Below, in pieces: positions 41,726 to 50,273 of a stretch of 60,166 nt of DNA. Origin of the DNA: Planctomycetota bacterium (GTDB taxonomy: Bacteria > Planctomycetota > B15-G4); NCBI GenBank assembly GCA_029259695.1, contig JAJDEQ010000133.1, positions 1 through 60,166 of the forward strand, in the 5' to 3' direction. Position numbers and translations under genes: made by a program. Position 1 is the stretch's first letter. Each line of letters starts with the position of its first letter. The notes under the pieces are model-generated. The model was not told the origin of the DNA and did not search any database. It saw nothing but the letters and a program-made list of their open reading frames with translations.

Positions 41726-44535
41726 GCGGCGCGTGCGAACACGGGCATGATGTCGGCAGACGTGACTTCCTGCGGCTCGGGAGCGCCCTGCTGGCCTCCG
41801 GGCTGTCCGGTTGCGCGGCGGGCGGCGCCGCCGCCGGGGATGGCGCAGGCACGGCGGGGAGCTACGTCAAACCCACCCAGGCGCAGAACCTCGCCACCTG
41901 GCAGCGCAACGCGGGCACTCCCTACGCGGTCGGCGAGCTGAAGATGCCCGGCGTCTGCCCGCTGCCCGGTCCGTTCCGGAAGGCCCGTTTCCCGGACCCC
42001 GACAAGTACAAGGACGTGCAGCGGGTGCACGGCATGTGTCAGCTCTGCTCGACCGTCTGCGGCATCACCGGCATCGTCAAGGACGGCCGCGTGATCAAGA
42101 TCGAGGGCAACCCCGCCGACCCCAACTCGCGCGGCAAGCTGTGCGCGCGCGGGCAGGCGGGCCTGAACCACCTCTACCATCCCGAGCGCCTGCTCTATCC
42201 GATCCGTCGCGTGGGCGCCCGCGGCGAAGGCCGGTGGCGGCGGATCACGTGGGACGCGGCGCTGGACGAACTCGCGCAGCGTCTGCGCGCCGTGCGCGAC
42301 GCCGGCCAGCACGAGGAGTTCGCGTTCCACCAGGGACGCAACCGCAGCAAGGACGCGGTCTCGCGCTTCCTGCGCGCCTTCGGCACGAACACGCAACTCA
42401 ACCACCGCGGCCTGTGCTCGGCCGCCCGTCGCGCGGCGAACCTCACCTACCTGTTCGAGAGCGATTGGGACCTCGGGGACTACGAGCACTCGAAGTACGT
42501 ACTCAACTTCGGCTCGAACATGTTCGAGGCGCACCAGGGACACATCCCGGGCGCGCAACGCCTGCAGCGCGGACGCTTCGAGAACGGCGCCAAGCTGGTC
42601 ACCTTCGACGTGCGCATGTCGAACACCGCGGGCAACTCCGACGAGTTCTTCATGCCGTCCCCCGGGACCGACGGCGCCGTGGCGCTGGCCATGGCGCATG
42701 TGATCCTCGACGAGGACCTGGCGGACGAGGCGTTCTTCGCCCAGTGGGCCAACTGCTCCCTGGATGAACTGACCGAGCAGCTCGCGCCCTACACCCCCGC
42801 GTGGGCCGAATCGGTCAGCACCGTGCCGGCGGCCGACATCGCACGCATCGCGCGGGAGTTCGCCGCCGCCGCTCCGCGCGCCACGACCATGTGCAATCGC
42901 GGTTCGAGCGCGCACCACAACGGCTACTGGAACGACCGCGCCATCGTCCTGCTGAACGTGCTCGTGGGCAGCGTCGGACAGCCCGGCGGCTGGTGCTGGA
43001 TGTACACCGGCGGCTTCGACGCCCGCTTCGTGACCCCGCCCAAGGGGCCGGCCAAGCCGAAAACGCCGTCCCTGCTCGCCGACCCGCCGGAGTTCGTGCT
43101 CGCCAACCGCTGGAACACCATGCGCGTGGGCGAGATCGTCTACTGGTACCTGGCCCAGGAGCGCGCCCGCATCCAGGTCTACATGACCTACAACCTGGAC
43201 TCGCCGCTGACCTGGCCGGAGATGGACGTCACCCGCAACGTGCTGCTCGACGAGGACAAGATCGGGTTCCACGTCTGCATCAACCCGTTCTTCAACGAGA
43301 CCGCCAGCTACGCCGACATGGTCCTGCCCTGGACCACGTACATGGAGCGCTGGGACGTGGACGCCCGCGGCGCCTACAACCTGAAGCCGTACGTGAGCAT
43401 GCGGCGCCCCATGATCGAGCCGCTGGGGCAGTCACGCGACGTGCGCGAGATCTTCCCGGACCTCGCCCGTCGCATCGGCGGCGACATGGCGCAGTGGTAC
43501 CCGACCGACCGGTCGACGGAGGACTACATGCGCGAGTCGGTGCGCACGATCCCCGTGGACAAGGACCGCGACGAGGACGCGTGGGAGTACATGCAGCGCG
43601 TGAACGCGTTCGAGGACCCGTCGCTGAAGCCCTACTACACGCCGTTCCTCCAGCCGCTCTCCGAGCGCGACATGCAGGGAGCGACGATCGACGACGCCAC
43701 CGGCATCATCACCAGGGACGGCAAGGGCATCGGCATCCTGGTCGACGGCAAGCCCGTCGTCGGCTTCAAGACGCCCAGCCGCAAACTCGAGGTGCGCACG
43801 GACTTCGTCGCCCGCGTGGGCCGCAACGAGGACGTCTCGGACCTGGTGGCGCTGGCCAACTCCAAGGGCAGGAACCGCCCCGAACACCACAAGCCGTACG
43901 ACTACGACATCAGCCCCTGGCCGCAGTACGTGCAGATCGACGAACACATGGGTCTGGCGGACGACGAACTGGTGATGACGTCCTTCAAGTGGAACGTGCA
44001 CAACCACGGCCGCACCGCGAACCTCAAGTGGTGCTCGGAGATCGTGCACTCCAACCCGGCCTGGCTGCACCCCGACACGGCCGCCCGCTTCGGGCTGAAG
44101 AGTGGCGACTGGATCGAGCTCACCGGCCACCGCTCGAAGTACGTGGACGGCAAGCTGGCGTCCCTGAAGCTCGGTTCCGGCGAGATCGAGCGCAAGCTGC
44201 AGATCCCCGTGGTGGTGACGCGCGGCATCCACCCGCGGGCCATCGCCATCTCCAACAGCCTCGGCCACTCCCAGTACACGCGCGTCGCGCAGGCGCGCAA
44301 GAGCGGCGCCATCGGCGGTCAGGAGGCGGGCATGAACGCGGCCGCCTACCGCGACGACGACTGGGAGCGAAACATGTGGTGGGCGGACGACTCGGGCGGC
44401 GACCGCGGCCGCTGGAAGCGCAACACCGGCAACGGCTGGGCGCAGAACCACATCCTGCCCATCGCGCCGGACTACATCTCGGGCCAGCAGTCGTTCAACG
44501 ACACGGTCGTGCGCCTGCGGAAGCTCGAAGCATGA
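41722..44535 (+). CDS. Molybdopterin oxidoreductase catalytic subunit (CISM family)
   Basis: 937 residues. A Tat-like signal (GRRDFLRLGSALLASGLSGCAAG) suggests export, with a Cys that could be lipidated. The N-terminal [4Fe-4S] motif is HGMCQLCSTVCGITG...GKLCARGQAGL, and the molybdenum ligand is probably the Cys of LNHRGLCSAARRAA, as in the polysulfide, thiosulfate and tetrathionate reductase group. MGD-binding segments such as KYVLNFGSNMFEAHQG and GSVGQPGGWCWMYTGG are present, and the C-terminal MoCo domain includes TSFKWNVHNHGRT. Acting on a sulfur oxyanion or arsenate is inference; the substrate is unknown. Starts by GTG at 41722 overlapping the FeS gene stop. Confidence 0.85.
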   Translation: MSGACEHGHDVGRRDFLRLGSALLASGLSGCAAGGAAAGDGAGTAGSYVKPTQAQNLATWQRNAGTPYAVGELKMPGVCPLPGPFRKARFPDPDKYKDVQRVHGMCQLCSTVCGITGIVKDGRVIKIEGNPADPNSRGKLCARGQAGLNHLYHPERLLYPIRRVGARGEGRWRRITWDAALDELAQRLRAVRDAGQHEEFAFHQGRNRSKDAVSRFLRAFGTNTQLNHRGLCSAARRAANLTYLFESDWDLGDYEHSKYVLNFGSNMFEAHQGHIPGAQRLQRGRFENGAKLVTFDVRMSNTAGNSDEFFMPSPGTDGAVALAMAHVILDEDLADEAFFAQWANCSLDELTEQLAPYTPAWAESVSTVPAADIARIAREFAAAAPRATTMCNRGSSAHHNGYWNDRAIVLLNVLVGSVGQPGGWCWMYTGGFDARFVTPPKGPAKPKTPSLLADPPEFVLANRWNTMRVGEIVYWYLAQERARIQVYMTYNLDSPLTWPEMDVTRNVLLDEDKIGFHVCINPFFNETASYADMVLPWTTYMERWDVDARGAYNLKPYVSMRRPMIEPLGQSRDVREIFPDLARRIGGDMAQWYPTDRSTEDYMRESVRTIPVDKDRDEDAWEYMQRVNAFEDPSLKPYYTPFLQPLSERDMQGATIDDATGIITRDGKGIGILVDGKPVVGFKTPSRKLEVRTDFVARVGRNEDVSDLVALANSKGRNRPEHHKPYDYDISPWPQYVQIDEHMGLADDELVMTSFKWNVHNHGRTANLKWCSEIVHSNPAWLHPDTAARFGLKSGDWIELTGHRSKYVDGKLASLKLGSGEIERKLQIPVVVTRGIHPRAIAISNSLGHSQYTRVAQARKSGAIGGQEAGMNAAAYRDDDWERNMWWADDSGGDRGRWKRNTGNGWAQNHILPIAPDYISGQQSFNDTVVRLRKLEA

Positions 44536-45104
44536 CGGCGACGGACAACGAGGCGCTGACGCGCGGCGAGCTGTCTGAGCTTGCGGCCAGCGCACGGCTG
44601 CTGGGCACTCTGCTGCAGCGCGAACTCGACGCGGAACTGGTCGGCGCGCTGCGCACGGCGGGCCTCGCGCCCACGCTCGCCGGACTCGGACTGCACCTGC
44701 CGGTCGAGGAGTCCCCCGCCGAGCTCGACGACCTGGCCGCCGCGTACTTCGACGCGTTCGTCTCGCCGCGGCACGGACATCCGCCGATCCAGTCGCTGGC
44801 CGAAGGCGGGGCCTACGACGGCGAACCAGCCCGGGCCGTGGGCGACCTCGCCCGCCAGCTCGGGCTGGAACGGCTGGGCGAGCGCGCGTTCGGCGCCCCG
44901 CCCGACCACCTGGGATCGGAGCTCGAACTGTGGGCCGAGATCGTCGAGCGCGCCCCAGCCCATGCGGCGGAGTTCGCACGCGCCCATCTGGCCTGGGGCT
45001 TGCCGCTGCTGCACAGCCGCGAAGCCCGCGCCGGCTTCTACGGACGCCTGTGTGCTGTCACCGCCGCATTCATCGAGGCCGCACTCGAAGTGCGCCCGGG
45101 ATGA
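44532..45104 (+). CDS. TorD/DmsD-family molybdoenzyme chaperone
   Basis: 190 residues, mostly helical: RGELSELAASARLLGTLLQREL, EELDDLAAAYFDAF-like SPAELDDLAAAYFDAFVSPRHG, and AHLAWGLPLLHSREARAGFYGRL near the C-terminus. This is the layout of the TorD proofreading chaperones that bind the Tat signal of their molybdoenzyme and hold it until cofactor insertion. Its ATG overlaps the catalytic subunit stop by four bases, so the partner is almost certainly the gene at 41722. Confidence 0.75.
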   Translation: MTATDNEALTRGELSELAASARLLGTLLQRELDAELVGALRTAGLAPTLAGLGLHLPVEESPAELDDLAAAYFDAFVSPRHGHPPIQSLAEGGAYDGEPARAVGDLARQLGLERLGERAFGAPPDHLGSELELWAEIVERAPAHAAEFARAHLAWGLPLLHSREARAGFYGRLCAVTAAFIEAALEVRPG

Positions 45105-45140
45105 ACCTCGGTCCTCGTCCGCTCACGGACGGGCAGCACC

Positions 45141-45620
45141 TCAGTCCTTCTTGCGCATCCACGTTCCTGCGATCGCAGCCACGACGATGCTGGTGGTCAG
45201 CGTCCCGATCACGCCGTCGAACGCCGACATGGCCGGCGACGTAGCCGCCGTTGCGGCGACCAGTTCCTCCACCTCGTCCGCCGGCAGCTCCATGTCGACG
45301 TAGGTCTGGCGATACCCGTCGGCCATCTCCGTGAAGTAGTCGGGGATCACCACCGTCGTCACCAGCCACGACCCGGCGAAGATGATCACCGAGCCGAAGA
45401 TTCCGACGAGCAGCCCGTTCCTGGCCTGCCCCAACCAGCTCTGCGACGAGGCCTGCTCGCGCAGACAGAGGACGACCGTGATCACGTTGATCACGATCGC
45501 GATGGCGAGGAAGACGAACGCCATCTCGTAGGTGCGGTGCCACCCGGCCAAGCCGAAGACCAGGCTCAACACGGCGACCGCGCCCCCGAGAATCACACCC
45601 CAACGAACTGGCCCCTTCAT
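45141..45620 (-). CDS. DUF4199-like membrane protein
   Basis: 159 residues with four membrane helices: GVILGGAVAVLSLVFGLAG, YEMAFVFLAIAIVINVITVV, GLLVGIFGSVIIFAGSWLV and GVIGTLTTSIVVAAIAGTW. The helix spacing and the soluble segment after helix three (PDYFTEMADGYRQTYVDME) match the DUF4199 family. Function unknown. It converges on the chaperone gene. Confidence 0.6.
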   Translation of the reverse strand: MKGPVRWGVILGGAVAVLSLVFGLAGWHRTYEMAFVFLAIAIVINVITVVLCLREQASSQSWLGQARNGLLVGIFGSVIIFAGSWLVTTVVIPDYFTEMADGYRQTYVDMELPADEVEELVAATAATSPAMSAFDGVIGTLTTSIVVAAIAGTWMRKKD

Positions 45621-45734
45621 GTTCCCTCCCAGGCAGGTGGTTCAGGACGAACGCAGGCGGTCGCCATGGCGATGGCGCCGAGCCCGGCGGAGATTCTAGC
45701 CGTCTCGGCGAGGATCAGGCGATAGGACAAGCCG

Positions 45735-45770
45735 GCGTGGTGCGCTCCGCCAGCGTGGCGCGCTCCGCCA
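45735..45770. repeat. Two 18-bp tandem repeats
   Basis: Two adjacent 18-bp copies (45735-45752 and 45753-45770) of gcgtggtgcgctccgcca differ at one base. They lie in the 186-base gap between two minus-strand genes, in which no gene is recognised. Confidence 0.8.
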
Positions 45771-45806
45771 GCCCGACGGGAGACGGGATCGGGGGCCCTG
45801 GGCGTC

Positions 45807-46415
45807 TCAGCGTCGTTCCCCGTCGGTGTCGGGCGGGAGCCGGTCGAAGCTCCCGTGCAGCACGAGGGGCTGCGGCGGCCAGCCGATGGGGGCCCCCGTG
45901 TCCGCGTCCTCGCAGCGCGCGAGTTCGATGTCGAAGCTGCCGCTGAGTTCACCGGCCTCGGGCAGCGTGGTCATGCTGAACGTGCCGATGGCCGGGTCGG
46001 CGGGCCCACAGCGCACCTTCCGGCGGCGCTCCTCGAAGACCAGTTCGAAGACCACCCGGGTCTCGGGGGACACGCGCCCCTCGCCGTCGAGGACGATGGC
46101 CAGGTCCCAGTCGTCCGCTCCGAACTCGAGGCGCCGGGAGCCGACGGTGCCGATGCGGGCTCCGGCGCTCGTCGAGTCGAACCCCAGGTGTGCTTGCTGC
46201 CCGAAGAACCGCGGCGGCAGGATCCCGCCCAGCGGCAGGCCCATGCGCGGCCGGATGATCTGCACCACGAACGCCTGTCCCGACGAAGACCCCGGCTCGA
46301 TGGTGGCCACCGGACGGTCCGGCCGGTACGCGATGGCAACCAGGCACACGACGGCGAAGAGGCCGGCCAACAACAACAGCGGGAACGGGACGCGCGACGT
46401 TCGCGGCTCAGTCAT
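45807..46415 (-). CDS. Membrane-anchored protein of unknown function
   Basis: 202 residues with one N-terminal membrane helix (PFPLLLLAGLFAVVCLVAIAY), then a soluble beta-rich exported part (SGQAFVVQIIRPRMGLPLGG, RRLEFGADDWDLAIVLDGEG, GELSGSFDIELARCEDADTG). No family recognised. ATG at 46415 has GGGAG upstream and overlaps the end of the GrpB gene by eight bases, so the two are coupled. Confidence 0.6.
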   Translation of the reverse strand: MTEPRTSRVPFPLLLLAGLFAVVCLVAIAYRPDRPVATIEPGSSSGQAFVVQIIRPRMGLPLGGILPPRFFGQQAHLGFDSTSAGARIGTVGSRRLEFGADDWDLAIVLDGEGRVSPETRVVFELVFEERRRKVRCGPADPAIGTFSMTTLPEAGELSGSFDIELARCEDADTGAPIGWPPQPLVLHGSFDRLPPDTDGERR

Positions 46416-46995
46416 GGGTCGCTCCCGAGTCTTGTCCGCCCTCACGTTGCACGGGCGGGCGGGCGTTCCTGCGCTCGATCACCTCGAGGGCGTCTTCCGG
46501 GAAGGCTCGCGCGCGCAGGATGTCCACGAGGAAGGCCGTCTTGCCTTCGATGTAGCCGTCGATGTCGTCCGGGAACTCCCGCGCCAGGCGTTGCTTCAGC
46601 CGGCCGTAATCCCCGGCCACCGACGGATTCGCTCGCAGGTGATCGCGAACCGCCATGTGGTTGGCGTGCGCCGGGCTGTCCGGCGGACACAGATAGAGGT
46701 GATGGGGCGGCGACCCGGCCGGCCGCGCGAAGGCTTCGCGGTCCGGGATGCCGAGGTCACCGCGGTGAGCGTAGCCCAGGGTCGCCAGGCGAGCGATCGC
46801 ATCGCGCAGCTTCGCCCGGGGGACGACCACGTCCATGTCGATCACCGGCTTGGCCGCGAGCCCCGGGACCGAAGTGCTGCCCACGTGCTCGACCGACAGC
46901 GCCAGGTCAGCGACCGCGGGCCAGATCCCCGACCGGAGTGTCTCGAACCGCTGCGGCCAGAGAGGATCGTAGTCGACAATCAGAACGGTGCTCAT
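46408..46995 (-). CDS. GrpB family nucleotidyltransferase-fold protein
   Basis: 195 residues of the GrpB family: VLIVDYDPLWPQRFETLRSG, the signature VEHVGSTSVPGLAAKPVIDMDVVV (the GS motif and Asp of the nucleotidyltransferase fold), and NHMAVRDHLRANPSVAGDYGRLK. The family is widespread in integron cassettes and its function is not known. ATG at 46995 is preferred over 47004 on ribosome-binding-site spacing. A half attC-like site lies directly upstream (47011-47030). Confidence 0.8.
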   Translation of the reverse strand: MSTVLIVDYDPLWPQRFETLRSGIWPAVADLALSVEHVGSTSVPGLAAKPVIDMDVVVPRAKLRDAIARLATLGYAHRGDLGIPDREAFARPAGSPPHHLYLCPPDSPAHANHMAVRDHLRANPSVAGDYGRLKQRLAREFPDDIDGYIEGKTAFLVDILRARAFPEDALEVIERRNARPPVQREGGQDSGATHD

Positions 46996-47010
46996 AGGAC
47001 GCATCCCCCC

Positions 47011-47030
47011 GGCTGCAGCGCTTGTCAGAC
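47011..47030 (-). other. Half attC-like site
   Basis: On the minus strand gtctgacaagcgctgcagc is close to the R''-L'' half of the attC at 60022-60084 (agctaacaagcgcatgcagc). The R' half is missing because the GrpB start follows at once. It may be the remnant of a cassette junction. Confidence 0.4.
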
Positions 47031-47100
47031 GGCAGGCCCGTCACAACGCCCACCGCCTCACGGTGTTGCGGTTCGAAGGCCCGTTCGAGGACTCGGATCG

Positions 47101-47505
47101 TCAATCGCTCTTGTTCTTCTCGTCCCACGCCATCGGTTCCCACAACTCCACTTTGTTGCCGTCGGGGTCGACGATCCAAGCGAACTTGCCGTTCTCGTGG
47201 GACTCCGGGCCCTTGAGCACCTCGACTCCGGCTGCGCGGAGGTTGCTGAGCATTTCGTCGAGGTCGTCGACGCGGTAGTTGATCATGAACGCAGCCTCGC
47301 TGGGCGCGAACCACTCGGTGTCCCGTTCCGCCACGTGCCAGACGGTGAGGCCCTTGTCGTCCGCCTGATCGTCGGGCCACTTCAGCACCGCGCCGCCCCA
47401 CTCCTCCAGCGGCATCCCCAGGTGCTCCCGGTACCAGGCCGCCAGCGCCGCGTGGTCCCCCCTGCCCTTGAAGAACACGCCGCCGATCCCTGTGACCTTC
47501 GCCAT
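47101..47505 (-). CDS. VOC (glyoxalase-like) metalloprotein
   Basis: 134 residues of the vicinal oxygen chelate fold: FFKGRGDHAALAAWYREHLGM, TVWHVAERDTEWF, INYRVDDLDEMLSNLRAAGVE and the end AWIVDPDGNKVELWEPM, whose Glu is a typical metal ligand. Such proteins include glyoxalases, fosfomycin- or bleomycin-resistance proteins and dioxygenases; I cannot say which. The start is ATG at 47505. Confidence 0.85.
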   Translation of the reverse strand: MAKVTGIGGVFFKGRGDHAALAAWYREHLGMPLEEWGGAVLKWPDDQADDKGLTVWHVAERDTEWFAPSEAAFMINYRVDDLDEMLSNLRAAGVEVLKGPESHENGKFAWIVDPDGNKVELWEPMAWDEKNKSD

Positions 47506-47565
47506 CTCACTCTCCTCCCACGGGACGAGGACTCCCGGTCCGCTCCTGGATGCCCAGCCGACAGC

Positions 47566-48819
47566 CTACTCCGACCGCCCGGCGGCCACGTCTGCCCGAT
47601 ACTGCTCCAACACCTGCCCGAAGAGCGCCACATCGGACTCGAACGTCTCGGGCAGCAGCGGCCCGAAGGAGAAGCGGAACCAGGAGTCGTAGGGCGACAC
47701 GTAGTCCGGGTCCTTGGCGTGCGGCCGGGCCATGTCGCAATCGATGCCCTCGAGGATCGCGGCGCCGTGCTTGAACAGGCGCCGGTTGAGTTCGCCGGCG
47801 TTCAGCCCCGCGGGCAGCTTCATCCAGTGGTAGAAACCGCCGTCCCCGGTGGAGACGCCGAGCCCCATGTTCTCGAAGGCCTCGCCGTAGCGCGCGCGCT
47901 GCATGCCGTAGTGCTTGTCCACCGCCTCGCGCGCCCGGGCGACGCGCCCCGGCTCGAGCAGTTCGACGGCGTAGAGCTGCGAGGGGTGGCTCACGCCGCC
48001 CATGCCAAAGCTCGAGAAGTTGCTGAGCGTCTCGACGTTCTTGCGGCTGGCGATGATCCAACCGATGCGGATACCCGGGCACTGCAGCCCCTTGGTGCAC
48101 GCGCCGGCCAGGAACACGTTGCTGTTGTCGAGGTCCTTCACGTAGCGGATGCCGCTCACGCCCTTCGACGCGTGGAACATCTCGTAGGCTTCGTCGAGCA
48201 GGATGCCGTTCCCCGGCTGCTCAGCCATGCCGATGAGTTCCTCCAACTCCGCTCCCGCGCGGGTGTGGCCGGTCGGGTTGCCCGGGTTGGAGATGATCGG
48301 GAGCAGGTGCGTCTTGTGATTGAGGCCGGCCCGGTCGAAGTAGGCCGCGTTGGGCGGGTGGAAGCCGTTCTCCTCGGTGAACGGGACGACGCGCCAGTCC
48401 GTGTCCGTCTGCGTCATGATGTCGAGGTAGGCCGGCCACTCGGCGTTGCCGATGCGGACCTCGACGTGACGCTTCAGGAACGCGAGCACGGTGAAGATCC
48501 CCGGTCGGCCGCCGGCGAACACCATCACGTTCTCCGGCGCGATGCTCGAGCCGTAAAAGCTGTTGTAGTGCTCGGCGATCGCGTCGCGCAGGAGCGGGTG
48601 GCCCCACGCCTTCGGGTAGAAGCGGTCTTCGAAGCTCACCTCCACGCGATCCGGCAGCGGCGGCCCGCCGGCGAGCTGCGTCGTCAGCGGGAAACCCTGC
48701 GACCAGGGATGGGTCCCCTCAGTTCCCATGAACCGCCCGAAGCTGTCCCGGAACGCGTAGAGGGTCTCGTAGATGCCCATCGGCGGGCAGTCGTCGGACA
48801 GGAAGGAGTCGCGCTGCAT
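47566..48819 (-). CDS. Class I/II PLP-dependent aminotransferase
   Basis: 417 residues with the fold type I order: YPKAWGHPLLRDAIAEHY, VFAGGRPGIFTVLAFLKRHV, HLLPIISNPGNPTGHTRAG (N-P-T/S-G signature), ILLDEAYEMFH (PLP-binding Asp and Tyr) and the lysine region GACTKGLQCPGIRIGW (Schiff-base Lys). Substrate unknown. It uses ATG at 48819 without a clear ribosome-binding site. It is one of the largest single genes on this side and does not look like a cassette gene. Confidence 0.85.
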   Translation of the reverse strand: MQRDSFLSDDCPPMGIYETLYAFRDSFGRFMGTEGTHPWSQGFPLTTQLAGGPPLPDRVEVSFEDRFYPKAWGHPLLRDAIAEHYNSFYGSSIAPENVMVFAGGRPGIFTVLAFLKRHVEVRIGNAEWPAYLDIMTQTDTDWRVVPFTEENGFHPPNAAYFDRAGLNHKTHLLPIISNPGNPTGHTRAGAELEELIGMAEQPGNGILLDEAYEMFHASKGVSGIRYVKDLDNSNVFLAGACTKGLQCPGIRIGWIIASRKNVETLSNFSSFGMGGVSHPSQLYAVELLEPGRVARAREAVDKHYGMQRARYGEAFENMGLGVSTGDGGFYHWMKLPAGLNAGELNRRLFKHGAAILEGIDCDMARPHAKDPDYVSPYDSWFRFSFGPLLPETFESDVALFGQVLEQYRADVAAGRSE

Positions 48820-48990
48820 GGAGAGGGTCGACCGGAAGGAGACGGGAGGCTGGCGGCCCCGGGCCGCGGCCCAAGGCTACCCGTTCGGCTCGGTTGGCAT
48901 CCACCCGGCCGGCCGCGATCGACCAGTCGGCTCAGTGCCTGCGCTCGAACGCCTTGCCCCCTCGTCCCGGACCAGATGCTCCCGTCCGCG

Positions 48991-49335
48991 TCAGCCCCCC
49001 TTCACCAGACGCGCCACTCCTCGCGCGAACAGCATCTTCGCCGCCTCAGGCGTCGTGTGCATTTCCTCCGCGATGACCGCAAAGCTGGCACCATCTACGC
49101 CACGCCGAACCAAGACATCGCGCATGCGCTGCGGAAGCTCCGTCAACATCACGGCGAACCGCCGCCTTAGAGCGCGGTCCGCATCATCCTGGGGCTCACG
49201 CCGGCCGAGCCAGCGCAAGACACCGCATGACGGGCACGGCGCATCGCCCTGCGTCGCCGGCTCGATGAAGGCCGCATTGCCGCAGAGAGGGCAACGGTCC
49301 GGCAGGCCCTCTGGCGTCCTCGAAGAGATCTCCAT
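48991..49335 (-). CDS. Zinc-ribbon protein with sigma-factor region 4-like helix-turn-helix
   Basis: 114 residues. The N-terminal half has two zinc-binding Cys pairs (CPLCGNAAF and CPSCGVLRWLG), and the C-terminal half looks like a sigma region 4 helix-turn-helix: LTELPQRMRDVLVRRG, then SFAVIAEEMHTTPEAAKMLFARGVARL. There is no region 2, so it cannot serve alone as a sigma factor. It might be a DNA-binding regulator. The start ATG at 49335 begins EISSRTPEGLPDRC. Confidence 0.6.
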   Translation of the reverse strand: MEISSRTPEGLPDRCPLCGNAAFIEPATQGDAPCPSCGVLRWLGRREPQDDADRALRRRFAVMLTELPQRMRDVLVRRGVDGASFAVIAEEMHTTPEAAKMLFARGVARLVKGG

Positions 49336-49460
49336 TCGTCTCGTCCTCTGTCAGCCCAACGGTCTTCCGATCCAACGGCACGAAGGCCTGCGGCCCCGCG
49401 ACCTCAAGCCTCTCTTCCGCTCGCGTCGGCCTGCCACGGCTCAGATCATACGGCAACATC

Positions 49461-50189
49461 GTGCGCCTGGAGGGTAGGCTCCGCGACGTGCCCGTCTTCA
49501 GCTTTCACCTCGCGACGACAACGCTGACCAGCGCGGCGAGCGCTCTGTTCCGCCCTCCCGATGCGAGCAGCGTGCCCGGCTTGCGTCACGCGGAGTGCAT
49601 GACGGTGATGGCGCTGGGATCGCCCATCCTGTCGCCGGCTCGAATGCAAGTGCGGCAGCTTGCGTGCTTCGCGTCCTGGGCGGATGAGCGGCGCCTGGAT
49701 GCGTTCCTGACGGACGCCCCGCTCGGTCGGACGTTGGCAAGCGGCTGGCACGTTCGACTGGAGTTCCTGCGACGATGGGGTCGCATCTCCGAGTTCGACG
49801 ACCTGCCGGAGAGCGTCGGTGACGTCGACCCAGCCGAGCCCGTGGTCGCGGTCACGCTCGCGCGACTCCGACTCTCGCAGCTCCCCCGCTTCATTCGATG
49901 GGGCAAGCCGGTGGAAGAGCTCGTCCGAGATCACCCGGGCACGACGCTCGCACTTGCCGCGACGCGACCTCCACGAACCGTCAGCACATTCTCCGTCTGG
50001 CAGACCCAGCGCGAGATGACGGACATGGTCCACGGCCGAGGCCTGCTCCCGAACGCCCGGCGTCACGCCACGGCGATGGTCGAGCGCGAACGCAGGGACT
50101 TCCACCATGAGTTCACGACGCTCCGCTTCCGAGCACTCACCGAGAGTGGGTCATGGCAGGGACGCACCAACATCGTCCCGAGTCTCTAG
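49461..50189 (+). CDS. Spheroidene monooxygenase (CrtA)-like protein
   Basis: 242 residues matching the CrtA-like haem monooxygenase family in order: LGSPILSPARMQVRQLACFASW, GWHVRLEFLRRWG, VVAVTLARLRLSQLPRFIRWGKPVEELVRDHPG, TFSVWQTQREMTDMVHGR, and FHHEFTTLRFR. CrtA proteins hydroxylate carotenoids in phototrophs, yet there is no carotenoid gene nearby, and relatives of unknown role are common elsewhere. The start is GTG at 49461. It is the first plus-strand gene in a mainly minus-strand region. Confidence 0.7.
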   Translation: MRLEGRLRDVPVFSFHLATTTLTSAASALFRPPDASSVPGLRHAECMTVMALGSPILSPARMQVRQLACFASWADERRLDAFLTDAPLGRTLASGWHVRLEFLRRWGRISEFDDLPESVGDVDPAEPVVAVTLARLRLSQLPRFIRWGKPVEELVRDHPGTTLALAATRPPRTVSTFSVWQTQREMTDMVHGRGLLPNARRHATAMVERERRDFHHEFTTLRFRALTESGSWQGRTNIVPSL

Positions 50190-50273
50190 TCAGCGGGAAC
50201 GCTACGATCGACAGTTGCGGGCAGGCCGAACTGAACCGTGCCGGCTCCGCTCGACGTAAGGAGACTCACGCTC

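Noticed and set aside
49446..50108. A minus-strand 220-codon frame opposite the CrtA-like gene
   Set aside because: The plus-strand frame has the complete monooxygenase motif order; the minus-strand one has no domain.
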